Below are positions 46,879 through 56,296 of a DNA stretch of 64,000 nt, piece after piece. The notes below the pieces were generated by a model. That model was not told where the DNA came from. It saw nothing but the letters and a program-made list of their open reading frames with translations, and made no database searches. The translations under genes and the position numbers were made by a program. Numbering within the stretch: the first letter of the stretch is position 1; every line of letters starts with the position of its first letter. Origin of the DNA: Caulobacter zeae (lineage in GTDB: Bacteria > Pseudomonadota > Alphaproteobacteria > Caulobacterales > Caulobacteraceae); assembly GCF_002858925.1 (NCBI RefSeq), contig NZ_PJRS01000022.1:310001-374000 (forward strand). The letters are read 5' to 3'.

Positions 46879-48489
46879 GTGCGTTTGATCCAGTTCGACA
46901 GTATTGAGGCCCAGCGTCGGGTCGGCGGCCAGTTGGTGATCGGCTGCGTGGCGGCCAGCGCCGCGGTGGTTCCGATCGCCTGCCTGCTGGCCGGCGCGCC
47001 GCTGCTGGTTCCCGCCGCAGGCTCGGCGGCCCTGGCGGTGCTGGTGCTGGGCGCCTACGGCCTGTGGCGCGACCGCCTGGCCCAGCAGCTGTGCACGGCC
47101 CTGGCCCTGGTCGGCCAGGTCGCGCTGTTCGTGTTGGCCTTCCGGGGACACGGCCTGCAGGACGAGGCCCGCATGGCCTTCCTGGCGGCGCTGGCCCTGC
47201 TGGTGGCCTACGGCGACTGGCGGGTGGTGGCGGCCGGGGCGGCCGCCGTCATCGGCGTCGACCTCGCAGCCGCCGGCCTCTTCCCCCACCGGCTGGCCGC
47301 CGACGAAAGCCTGCTGGCGCTGGCCCTGCGCGCAGCCATGACGCTGACCACCGCCTGGTCGCTGGTCTGGCTGACGGCGGGGGTGTCGCGCCTGTTCGTC
47401 ACCGTCAGCGCCCGCACGCAGGCCTCCGAGCGCGCCGCCCGCGCCGCCGACGAGGCCAACGCCGCGGCCCTGGCCGAACGCGCCGCCGCCGACCGCGCCA
47501 ACGCCGAGCGCGCCCGCCTGAAGGCGGCGATGGAGGCCGAGCAGACGCAGGTGGTCGAGCACCTGGCCAGCGCCCTGCGCCAGCTGGCCGGCGGCGACCT
47601 GACCTCGCGGCTGGAGACCCGCTTTTCAGCCCAGTACGAGCCGCTGCGCCAGGACTTCAACGACGCCGTGGCCAAGCTGCGCGCGGCCCTGGGCGAGATC
47701 AGCGGCAACGCCGCCAGCATGAGCGCCGGCGTCGCCGAGATGAGCCGCGCCTCCGACGAAATGGCCAACCGCACCGAGGACCAGGCCGCCAGCCTGGTGG
47801 AGACCTCCACGGCGCTGGGCCAGATCACCGCCACCGTCAACGAGACCGCCGACAACGCCCGCAAGGCCAACGCCGCGGCCGCCCGCGCCCGCGAGGAGGC
47901 GCAGCGCTCCGACCCCGTGGTCACCGAGGCGGTCGAGGCCATGACCCTGATCGAGACCTCGTCGGGCCAGATCGGCCAGATCATCGGGGTGATCGACGAG
48001 ATCGCCTTCCAGACCAACCTTCTGGCCCTCAACGCCGGCGTCGAGGCCGCCCGGGCCGGCGACGCCGGCAAGGGCTTCGCGGTCGTCGCGCAGGAGGTGC
48101 GGGCCCTGGCCCAGCGCAGCGCCGACGCCGCCCGCGAGATCAAGGCCCTGGTGGCCGTCTCGGGCGACCAGGTGGCCGCCGGCGTCGAGCGCGTGGGCAA
48201 GACCCGCGAGGCCTTGCAGCGCATCGTCGCCCGCGTGACCGAGATCGACGTCCAGATCGACGCCATCGCCCGCTCGGCCGCCGACCAGGCCTCGAACCTG
48301 GGCGAGGTCAACACCACCATGGGCGCGATGGACCGCGTGGTGCAGCAGAACGCGGCCATGGTCCAGGAGACCACGGCGGCCGCCCACGCCCTCAACGCCG
48401 AGGCCGCCGAACTGGCCGACCGCATCGGCCTGTTCCGCACGCGCGACGCGACCGCCCCCGCCGCTCCGTCCGGCCAGTGGGCCGCCTGA
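46879..48489 (+). CDS. Methyl-accepting chemotaxis protein with polytopic N-terminus
   Basis: 536 residues. About six membrane segments cover residues ~18-175 with very short loops, so there is no large periplasmic sensor domain; signals may come from within the membrane. A coiled, HAMP-like linker ([20 protein letters not shown]) is followed by the MCP signalling domain with the hairpin tip [20 protein letters not shown] and [20 protein letters not shown]. Start: GTG with GGAGG six bases ahead. Its stop overlaps the start of a small gene (TGATG), so both are co-translated. Interacts with CheA/CheW; no che genes are nearby. Confidence 0.92.
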   Translation: MRLIQFDSIEAQRRVGGQLVIGCVAASAAVVPIACLLAGAPLLVPAAGSAALAVLVLGAYGLWRDRLAQQLCTALALVGQVALFVLAFRGHGLQDEARMAFLAALALLVAYGDWRVVAAGAAAVIGVDLAAAGLFPHRLAADESLLALALRAAMTLTTAWSLVWLTAGVSRLFVTVSARTQASERAARAADEANAAALAERAAADRANAERARLKAAMEAEQTQVVEHLASALRQLAGGDLTSRLETRFSAQYEPLRQDFNDAVAKLRAALGEISGNAASMSAGVAEMSRASDEMANRTEDQAASLVETSTALGQITATVNETADNARKANAAAARAREEAQRSDPVVTEAVEAMTLIETSSGQIGQIIGVIDEIAFQTNLLALNAGVEAARAGDAGKGFAVVAQEVRALAQRSADAAREIKALVAVSGDQVAAGVERVGKTREALQRIVARVTEIDVQIDAIARSAADQASNLGEVNTTMGAMDRVVQQNAAMVQETTAAAHALNAEAAELADRIGLFRTRDATAPAAPSGQWAA

Positions 48490-48758
48490 TGACGGCCAAG
48501 GTCGCCGAGTTCACGCCCACCGACCTGATCAAGCTGTTCGCGGCGACGTACCTGCCGCTGTGCGAGCGTCTGGAGACGGCCGGCGTGCTCGACCGCGCGG
48601 CCCTGGCCGACGCCATGGGGCTGTACGTGGCGCCGGGCGAGGAGAGCCCCAGCGCGGCCATGGTCGAGGCCTTGCAGATCGTGCTGCGGCGGCCCAGGCG
48701 GGAGCCGGGACCGCGACGCGAGCCGGCGCTGCGAGTGATCGCGGGGGGACTGGGGTAG
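48489..48758 (+). CDS. Small protein of the 'LFAATYLPLC' family, co-translated with the chemoreceptor
   Basis: 89 residues, soluble. Core DLIKLFAATYLPLCERLETA, then GVLDRAALADAMGLY and a basic tail (RRPRREPGPRREPA). A clear paralog is encoded at 51569-51823, aligned over LFAATYLPLC..LE.AG.LD.AALA. No named family recognised. Its start overlaps the chemoreceptor stop by one base, suggesting a role with that receptor, maybe as regulator or adaptor. Confidence 0.75.
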   Translation: MTAKVAEFTPTDLIKLFAATYLPLCERLETAGVLDRAALADAMGLYVAPGEESPSAAMVEALQIVLRRPRREPGPRREPALRVIAGGLG

Positions 48759-48767
48759 GCCTGAGGA

Positions 48768-48903
48768 AACCCTCTCCCAGAGGGAGAGGGCGGGGCCCAG
48801 GCGATAGCCTGGGAGGGTGAGGGGTTACGAGGTCTGACGGCGTGCCGGCGCTCCGTCGAACGCCGTAACCCCTCACCCCGACCCTCTCCCTATGGGAGAG
48901 AGA
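48768..48903. repeat. Composite palindromic intergenic repeat
   Basis: AACCCTCTCCCAGAGGGAGA, GGGCGGGGCCC and GGGAGGGTGAGGGGTTACGA on the left face CGTAACCCCTCACCCCGACC and CTCTCCCTATGGGAGAGAG on the right. Closely related to the repeat at 2660-2848. It fills the gap between converging genes and may terminate both. Confidence 0.85.
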
Positions 48904-48909
48904 GCTTCC

Positions 48910-50935
<2,026 letters not shown>

Positions 50936-51026
50936 TACAGATCTAAGGCCGAAAAACCTGCGTTCAAGCATTGGCGGGCGGCGAAATATGCGCAGTCTGC
51001 GGGGTCTTCTCGACGCGGAGGCGACC

Positions 51027-51422
51027 ATGACCACGACCTATTATCACGGCACGAAGGCGGATCTTGCGATCGGCGACCTGATCGAGGCCGGCCGGGTCTC
51101 GAACTACGGATCGCGCAGGGCGGCCGTCTTCGTCTACTTCGCCGCCACCTTGGACGCCGCGACCTGGGGCGCGGAGCTGGCGCAGGGCGAGGGGCGCGAG
51201 CGGATCTACGTCGTCGAGCCGACCGGCCCGTTCGAGGACGACCCCAACGTCACCGACAAGAAGTTCCCCGGCAATCCGACGCGGTCGTACCGCACCCGCG
51301 ACCCGCTGCGCGTCGTCGGCGAGGTCGAGGGCTGGACCGGCCATGCGCCCGAGCAGCTGGCGGCCATGCGCCAGCACCTGGAGGCGCTGAAGCGGCAGGG
51401 GATCGAGGCGATCGAGGATTAG
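51027..51422 (+). CDS. arr: NAD(+)-rifampin ADP-ribosyltransferase
   Basis: 131 residues. Inactivates rifamycins by ADP-ribosylation of the C23 hydroxyl. Recognised by YYHGTKADLAIGDLI and VYFAATLDAATWGAELA, then GPFEDDPNVTDKKFPGNPTR. The catalytic set His7, Tyr37 and Asp72 has exactly the spacing of His19-Tyr49-Asp84 in the M. smegmatis enzyme. GGAGG precedes the ATG at 51027; an upstream in-frame extension is unlikely. It has no adjacent transposase or integron signs, so it looks like an intrinsic chromosomal gene, as in many environmental bacteria. Confidence 0.93.
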   Translation: MTTTYYHGTKADLAIGDLIEAGRVSNYGSRRAAVFVYFAATLDAATWGAELAQGEGRERIYVVEPTGPFEDDPNVTDKKFPGNPTRSYRTRDPLRVVGEVEGWTGHAPEQLAAMRQHLEALKRQGIEAIED

Positions 51423-51461
51423 CCTTCCAAGGCGTGTCGGCATCCGAGGCTTGAGACGAAA

Positions 51462-51546
51462 CCTCGTCCTTCGACAGGCTCAGGATGAGGTTTTCCGCCG
51501 CTCGGCCTTTGCATGATCCTCATCCTGAACTTGTCGAAGGACGAGG
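51462..51546. repeat. Dispersed palindromic repeat (TCCTTCGAC type)
   Basis: Left arm 51462-51490 (CCTCGTCCTTCGACAGGCTC + AGGATGAGG) and right arm 51518-51546 (CCTCATCCTGAACTTGTCGA + AGGACGAGG), as at 10959-11051. Flanked by GAGACGAAACCTCG, also shared with that copy. It lies between the convergent arr and small-protein genes. Confidence 0.85.
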
Positions 51547-51568
51547 ATCACGCACCGAGCACGAGCCC

Positions 51569-51823
51569 CTACCCCCGCCCCGTCTCGCCCAGCACCTTGC
51601 AGAGCGCCGCGGCCAGGATCTCCCAGGGCTCGCCGGGCTCGGGGTCGAGGCGGGCGCGGATGTCGCGGGCCAGGGCGGCGGGGTCGAGGGCGCCGGCCGC
51701 CTCGAGCGAGCGGCACAGCGGCAGGTAGGTGGCGGCGAACAGGCGCACGATGTCCTCGCCGGTGAAGGCCGGCACGTCTGGGCCTGGCAGGCCGGGAGGA
51801 TCGGAAGGGCCGGCGGGCGGCAT
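51569..51823 (-). CDS. Small protein of the 'LFAATYLPLC' family (second copy)
   Basis: 84 residues. A Pro-rich start is followed by EDIVRLFAATYLPLCRSLEA, AGALDPAALARDIRARLDPE and WEILAAALCKVLGE. Strong similarity to the protein at 48489-48758 over the same core. AGGAG stands 13 bases before the ATG. Divergent from the HTH gene at 51953, which might control it. Function unknown; the shared core suggests a conserved helical binding domain. Confidence 0.72.
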   Translation of the reverse strand: MPPAGPSDPPGLPGPDVPAFTGEDIVRLFAATYLPLCRSLEAAGALDPAALARDIRARLDPEPGEPWEILAAALCKVLGETGRG

Positions 51824-51952
51824 CGTTGAGGGAACTCCTGGTGCTGGGCGCGGCTCCTGCCCGAAGATCGCCGGTCGCGCCTTGATCCGGATCAAGGCCG
51901 CCCGCCGCGCGGCGTGGGACCTCGCCCCCCCAAAGAGGAAGAGCAGAGCCCC

Positions 51953-52351
51953 ATGCCCAATGACGTCCGATCGACGCTCGCCCGCCATCACCTCGACATC
52001 GGCGCCGACTACGTGCTGCGCAGCGCGGGGCTGCTGTCGTCGGTGTTCGACGGCGACATCATGCGCGGCCTGGTGTTCCTGACCGCGCTGCGGCTTTCGG
52101 CCCACGCGCCTCAGGACGCCTCCGGAGAGCGGCCGGTGCGGCTGACGGCCATCGCCCGCTCGATGGGCCTGCCGATCGAGACCACCCGCCGCCACCTGCT
52201 GAAGCTGCAACGCGACGGCTTCACCCTGCGCGCCGCCGGCGGCGGGGTGATCGCGGTGATCCCCGAACGGCCCGACATCGCCGAGGCCATGGCCGCCAAC
52301 AGCGCCAACCTGGCCAGCCTGGCCGCGACGCTGGAGACGTTCGCCGGCTGA
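51953..52351 (+). CDS. HTH-type regulator (IclR/MarR-like helix-turn-helix)
   Basis: 132 residues. The HTH is around residues 58-88 (VRLTAIARSMGLPIETTRRH, LLKLQRDGFTLRAAGGGVIA), which is a winged-helix pattern with a glycine-rich wing. The N-terminal part (HHLDIGADYVLRSAGLLSSV, FDGDIMRGLVFLTALRLSAH) forms helices likely used for dimerisation. Not assigned to a precise family. Divergent from the small LFAATYLPLC protein gene with 129 bases between. Confidence 0.72.
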   Translation: MPNDVRSTLARHHLDIGADYVLRSAGLLSSVFDGDIMRGLVFLTALRLSAHAPQDASGERPVRLTAIARSMGLPIETTRRHLLKLQRDGFTLRAAGGGVIAVIPERPDIAEAMAANSANLASLAATLETFAG

Positions 52352-52425
52352 GCCGGCCGGGCGGCGGCAACCTCGATCGCCCTCGACCGTTTCCGCCGGA
52401 CCGACGGCGGCGGCGCGAGGCGTGG

Positions 52426-53124
52426 ATGAAAGCCAGCAGAGAACCCAAACGCGGCGGGGCGCGGGCCCTGCTGCTGGCGCTGGCGCTGGTTCCGGCGGCC
52501 TGCGCGCCCAGCCCCGAGGAGCAGGCGCGCCGCTCTATCGACAGCGGCCAGGCCGTGGCCGAGATCCAGACCTTCTTCGACGCCCGCGCCCAGGGCCTGC
52601 CGCTGGGCCAGTGCGCCGCGGTGCTGACCGGCGTCTCGCCGATCCAGATCAGCGACCGCACGGCCCGGCTCGACACCGTCCGCGCCCTGGTCGAGGTCGG
52701 CCTGCTGGAAGAGGTCGCCGGCGCGCCGAGCGGCGAGGTGCGGCTGGCCCCCACCCGCAAGGCCGCCCACTGGTTCCGCGTGCGCACGCGGAACCCGTCC
52801 CTGCCTTCCAGCATCGAGCTCTGCTACGCCCGCCGCAGGATCACCCGCGCCTGGCTGGTGGGCGAGGACGGCAAGACCCTGAACTTCGCCTATCGCCTGG
52901 TGGACGCCCCGGCCTGGACCGGCGATCCTCGCATGCGGGCGGCCTTCCCGTTCCTGGCGCCGGCCCTGTCGCAGGAACTGGTCGCCACCGGCATCGCCCC
53001 GTTCCGCGACGGCCGCTGGTTCCTCGACCTGGCCGACGAGGGCGTCACCCTGCCCGGCCAGGACGAAGGCTTCTACGCCTGCCCGGACGGCCGCGAACGG
53101 CCGGATCCGGGGTGTGGGGGATAG
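52426..53124 (+). CDS. Putative lipoprotein, unknown function
   Basis: 232 residues. The signal (GGARALLLALALVPAACAPS) ends in a lipobox-like PAAC at Cys26, so membrane-anchored on the periplasmic side. The rest has no recognised domain: EIQTFFDARAQGLPLGQCAA, SIELCYARRRITRAWLVGED, LVATGIAPFRDGRWFLDLAD. Three further cysteines could form disulphides. It ends 4 bases before the stop of the converging helicase-like gene. Confidence 0.65.
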   Translation: MKASREPKRGGARALLLALALVPAACAPSPEEQARRSIDSGQAVAEIQTFFDARAQGLPLGQCAAVLTGVSPIQISDRTARLDTVRALVEVGLLEEVAGAPSGEVRLAPTRKAAHWFRVRTRNPSLPSSIELCYARRRITRAWLVGEDGKTLNFAYRLVDAPAWTGDPRMRAAFPFLAPALSQELVATGIAPFRDGRWFLDLADEGVTLPGQDEGFYACPDGRERPDPGCGG

Positions 53125-53127
53125 GGG

Positions 53128-54330
53128 TCAGTCGGACAGCGCGCCGGTGTAGTCGTACACCCGGGCCGTTCCCCGGCGGCCAACGGCAGCCACAGGTACG
53201 CTCCAGTCGCGGCTGAGGTGTCCGGGCGCCTGCGAACTCAGCACCGCGACGTTAGCGACACCGAACATGTTGTCCTCGATGAGCCGTTTCCAGGAATAGA
53301 CCCGAACGGCCAACTCATGGTCCGAATGCTCGACCTCTCCTCGAACGAAGGGTGCGGCGCTGACACTGACGAGATTCTCGAAGTGCAGGTCCTCGAGCAC
53401 GGCCCTGCAATGGCTCACGACCTCGTCCGGTGATTGCTGCTCGTCACAGAGAATGACCGACTTCCCCAGGAACGCGCCGTCAGACGCGATATCGAGGAAA
53501 AAGCGCCTCATGCAGGTCGTCAGGGCCTCGGACCAGGCGCCCACGTCGGGCGCGATGTGTTCGCTGACCCTTTCGATCGGCGCCAGATAGCCGTCAGCGA
53601 TGGCGTCGGCGACTTCATAACCGAAGACGATGCTGTCCACGAACGCCGGCTCCGGCGCCAGGTTGACCCACTTCACGACACTGGGGCTGTAGACGACGAT
53701 CTGCTTGAGCGAGATGCCGGCCGTACCGTACCGATCGGGTTCCACGTCCATATACACGACATGGCTGAAGGCGCTCAGATCGTCGCCGGTCAGCTCCGCA
53801 AATTCGACGACGGAGCAGAAGATAGCCCGCTCGGTGGGATAGCCTAGCGAACTGAACCGTCTCATCAATTGACGCACGACGACCCGGTTTGGCGCGACGA
53901 CGAGCACGCCGCGACAATCGGGCTCGGCCGCCAGTCGCTCCATCAACGCGACCACGACGCCGCTCTTGCCCGTGCCCAGAGGCATGGATACGGCCGCCCG
54001 GTCCCCGCCCTTCCGCAAGCGCTCGATAACGGCCTCGACGGCCTGTCGCTGATATGGACGAAGCTCGGCGGACACGTCTTCGTCCAGGCCCGCATCGCCG
54101 AACACCGCCCCCGCCGTGCGGGCCCGGCTAAGATCCGCGCCCGTCAGGTCGGCGCCGGTGAAGTCGAAGCCGGCCAGGTCGGCGGCCCCGAAATCCACGC
54201 CGCGCAGGTTGGCGTGGCGAAAGTCGCGGCGGGGGTCGAGGCCGGCCAGCGCCACGAGGGTCGCGAAGTCCGCGGCCGAAGCCTCGCGCAGCGCCCGCAC
54301 GACGCCCTTCTGTTCGTCGGTCAGGATCAT
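53128..54330 (-). CDS. Pentapeptide-repeat / SF2 helicase-like fusion
   Basis: 400 residues. Residues ~30-75 are pentapeptide repeats (ADLAGFDFTGADLTGADLSR). From ~90 there is a restriction-helicase-like P-loop domain: ELRPYQRQAVEAVIERL (Q-motif like), Walker A SMPLGTGKSGVVVALM, motif Ia VVAPNRVVVRQLMRRF and FCSVVEFAEL. Motif II is degenerate (VVYMDVEPD in place of DEAH/DECH), and the second helicase lobe is not clearly present; the C-terminus is unfamiliar. So it is possibly an ATPase or DNA-binding protein with lost unwinding activity. Its ATG overlaps the stop of the glycosyltransferase gene (ATGA), so the two are co-translated. Confidence 0.8.
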   Translation of the reverse strand: MILTDEQKGVVRALREASAADFATLVALAGLDPRRDFRHANLRGVDFGAADLAGFDFTGADLTGADLSRARTAGAVFGDAGLDEDVSAELRPYQRQAVEAVIERLRKGGDRAAVSMPLGTGKSGVVVALMERLAAEPDCRGVLVVAPNRVVVRQLMRRFSSLGYPTERAIFCSVVEFAELTGDDLSAFSHVVYMDVEPDRYGTAGISLKQIVVYSPSVVKWVNLAPEPAFVDSIVFGYEVADAIADGYLAPIERVSEHIAPDVGAWSEALTTCMRRFFLDIASDGAFLGKSVILCDEQQSPDEVVSHCRAVLEDLHFENLVSVSAAPFVRGEVEHSDHELAVRVYSWKRLIEDNMFGVANVAVLSSQAPGHLSRDWSVPVAAVGRRGTARVYDYTGALSD

Positions 54331-56165
54331 TGCGCCGCTCCGATCGCCAGGACCACACGGCTGAGGCTGACGTCGCCGGTGGCGTGGTTCGCCCGGCCGA
54401 GGCATTTGTCGAGGAAGATCCCCAGGATCCGCTCGCTGGTCACCGACAGGGCCTCGGCCTTCGCCGCCTCGAAGGTGTAGACGACGTCGGTCTTGGCGCA
54501 GCTCAGGTTCAGCTCGACATGGGCGACCTCGCCGTCGCAGCGGATCGCGCACAGCGCCTCGTCGCCCAGCGCCTTGCGCAGCAGGACGCCGCCCTCGATC
54601 GGACCGGTGATGGCCCAGTGATTGTCGCCGCCCGCGACGACGAAGGGCGAACCGACCTCCGTGTCGCCCAGGCGAGCGCCCGTCATGGCGCAGCCGGTCA
54701 GGGACAGCTGCAGGCTGGCTTCACGCAAGCCGTAGGTGACGCGCAGGTCGTCGACGTCGAAGCCCCATCGACCGAAGCGGAGCTCGGGCAGCAGGTCGAA
54801 CACGGCCGGCGTGCTGCCCTGGGTCGTGTCGACGGTCAGTTCCGCGCAGCGAGGCACGCCGTTGGTCGGCTCATTGCGGGTGAAGGCTCGGCGCGGCGCG
54901 ACGTTCTCCGAGCCTGTCCCGCTCCCTCCCGGCGGCGGAACGTCGACGCCCAGGCCCGCGAGGAACGTCGTCGCGGTGTCTTCCCAACGGCAGCCGAACT
55001 TCTCGATCAGGGTTCGCTTGAGCGTGCGCGCATCGGCCTTGGCGCCCTTCAGGTCGTTCCAGATATCGACGATCGACTTGGCGACCTCGTCGACGTCCTG
55101 CGCCCTGTACGAGGCGTCGCCGGTCTCGCCGGCGATGCCGACGTCGCGGACGCAGCCCTTGGCGGCGCCTCCGGCGGAGCAAATCAGGTCGTAGAGGCCG
55201 CTCTCGCGGCTGACGATCAGCGGCGTCTCGGCGGCGATCGCCTCCCAGCCCACCAGGCCGAAGCCCTCGTGCAGCGACAGCATCATCGACAGGTTGCAGC
55301 TCGACAGCGTTCCAAACAGCTTGTCGGCGTCTTCCTCGTAACTGAGCGTGAAAACGGTCAGCAGCTCGCCGGCCGCATGCTTGGCGATCTCGCGCGGGTC
55401 CTCCTCGGGCTTGAGGTCCTTGGCCGCGGCGCCGACGGCGTAGAGGCTGGCGTCCCGCACGCCCTTTCGTCCGCCGGCCTTGACCCGCTTGAAGGCCTCG
55501 CCGAAGGCGGCCGCGGCCAGCCGCCCCTGCTTGATGCGGTCGCTGTCGCGATCCAGCCGGCCGAAGGTGATCGCCCGCAGCACCTCGTCGGAGGACGTTT
55601 CCGAGGGCAGGCCCGCCGGAAAACCGGGAACCAGCTGCGTCACCTCCCGCCCCGAAAGCGCCCGGCAGCTGTTTTGCAGCTTGGGCCCGACGCCGAAGAG
55701 CACGGCGTCGCGCTTGAAGAGCGCCCGCTGGCGGTCGACCTTGAACATGACGGAGTCGGCGTCAGCCGACTTCAAGCCCTGATAGGCGTGGTAGTTCATG
55801 TGGTGGATCAGGGCGGGCCGGCCTTGAAAGCGGGCGCCGTAGAGGGCGGCCTCGCCCGAGACCACGTCGTGGCCGACCCACCAGTCGACCTCCTGGCCCG
55901 GACGCTCCGCCTTCATCCAGTCGAGCACATAGTGCGCCCAGGTCTCGTCGAACTCGGCCGCCTTGCTCTTGCTGATCGGGATCAGCGTGACCCCGCGGCT
56001 GGCGGCGCCCGCGATCTCCTGCCCGCTGGGCGCGACCACCGCGCAGTAGATGTTTCCGCTGCGGCCCAGCCGCGCGGCCAGGGCGACGCAGAGGTCCTCG
56101 TTGAAGGCGTTGACCCCGCCGTGCTTGCGCCCCCACGCCGTCGTCAGCAGAACGATGTTGGTCAT
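54327..56165 (-). CDS. GT4-like glycosyltransferase with C-terminal beta domain, coupled to helicase gene
   Basis: 612 residues. GT-B fold: VLLTTAWGRKHGGVNAFNED (nucleotide-sugar site start), IHHMNYHAYQGLKS, AITFGRLDRDSDRIKQGRLA, and donor-site motif MLSLHEGFGLVGWEAIAAET, PLIVSRESGLYDLI. Residues ~430-612 form a separate region, beta-rich by pattern (GFDVDDLRVTYGLREASLQL, CAMTGARLGDTEV), with no recognised family. GGGGAAGGGG precedes the ATG. It is not among sugar genes but is co-translated with a helicase-like gene, so the usual surface-glycan role is doubtful and a nucleic-acid or protein target in a conflict system is possible. Confidence 0.82.
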   Translation of the reverse strand: MTNIVLLTTAWGRKHGGVNAFNEDLCVALAARLGRSGNIYCAVVAPSGQEIAGAASRGVTLIPISKSKAAEFDETWAHYVLDWMKAERPGQEVDWWVGHDVVSGEAALYGARFQGRPALIHHMNYHAYQGLKSADADSVMFKVDRQRALFKRDAVLFGVGPKLQNSCRALSGREVTQLVPGFPAGLPSETSSDEVLRAITFGRLDRDSDRIKQGRLAAAAFGEAFKRVKAGGRKGVRDASLYAVGAAAKDLKPEEDPREIAKHAAGELLTVFTLSYEEDADKLFGTLSSCNLSMMLSLHEGFGLVGWEAIAAETPLIVSRESGLYDLICSAGGAAKGCVRDVGIAGETGDASYRAQDVDEVAKSIVDIWNDLKGAKADARTLKRTLIEKFGCRWEDTATTFLAGLGVDVPPPGGSGTGSENVAPRRAFTRNEPTNGVPRCAELTVDTTQGSTPAVFDLLPELRFGRWGFDVDDLRVTYGLREASLQLSLTGCAMTGARLGDTEVGSPFVVAGGDNHWAITGPIEGGVLLRKALGDEALCAIRCDGEVAHVELNLSCAKTDVVYTFEAAKAEALSVTSERILGIFLDKCLGRANHATGDVSLSRVVLAIGAAQ

Positions 56166-56296
56166 CACCCGCGCCCCTTCCCCTGCCTGGCCGCCGGCGT
56201 CGGCGACGCGAGGCTCTGCGGGAGCGGGCAACGCGCGACGACGGCCAAACCTTGCTATGCGGGTCGGCCGGGCTTTGCAACCGAGGGGCGCGCGAC

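Noticed and set aside
51027..51422. Integron cassette origin of arr
   Set aside because: No attC-like site, integrase or other cassette genes are seen nearby; the palindrome after the gene belongs to the dispersed intergenic repeat family.
53128..54330. Type III restriction enzyme
   Set aside because: The P-loop is present, but motif II is degenerate, the second helicase lobe and nuclease are not seen, and there is no methyltransferase gene beside it.
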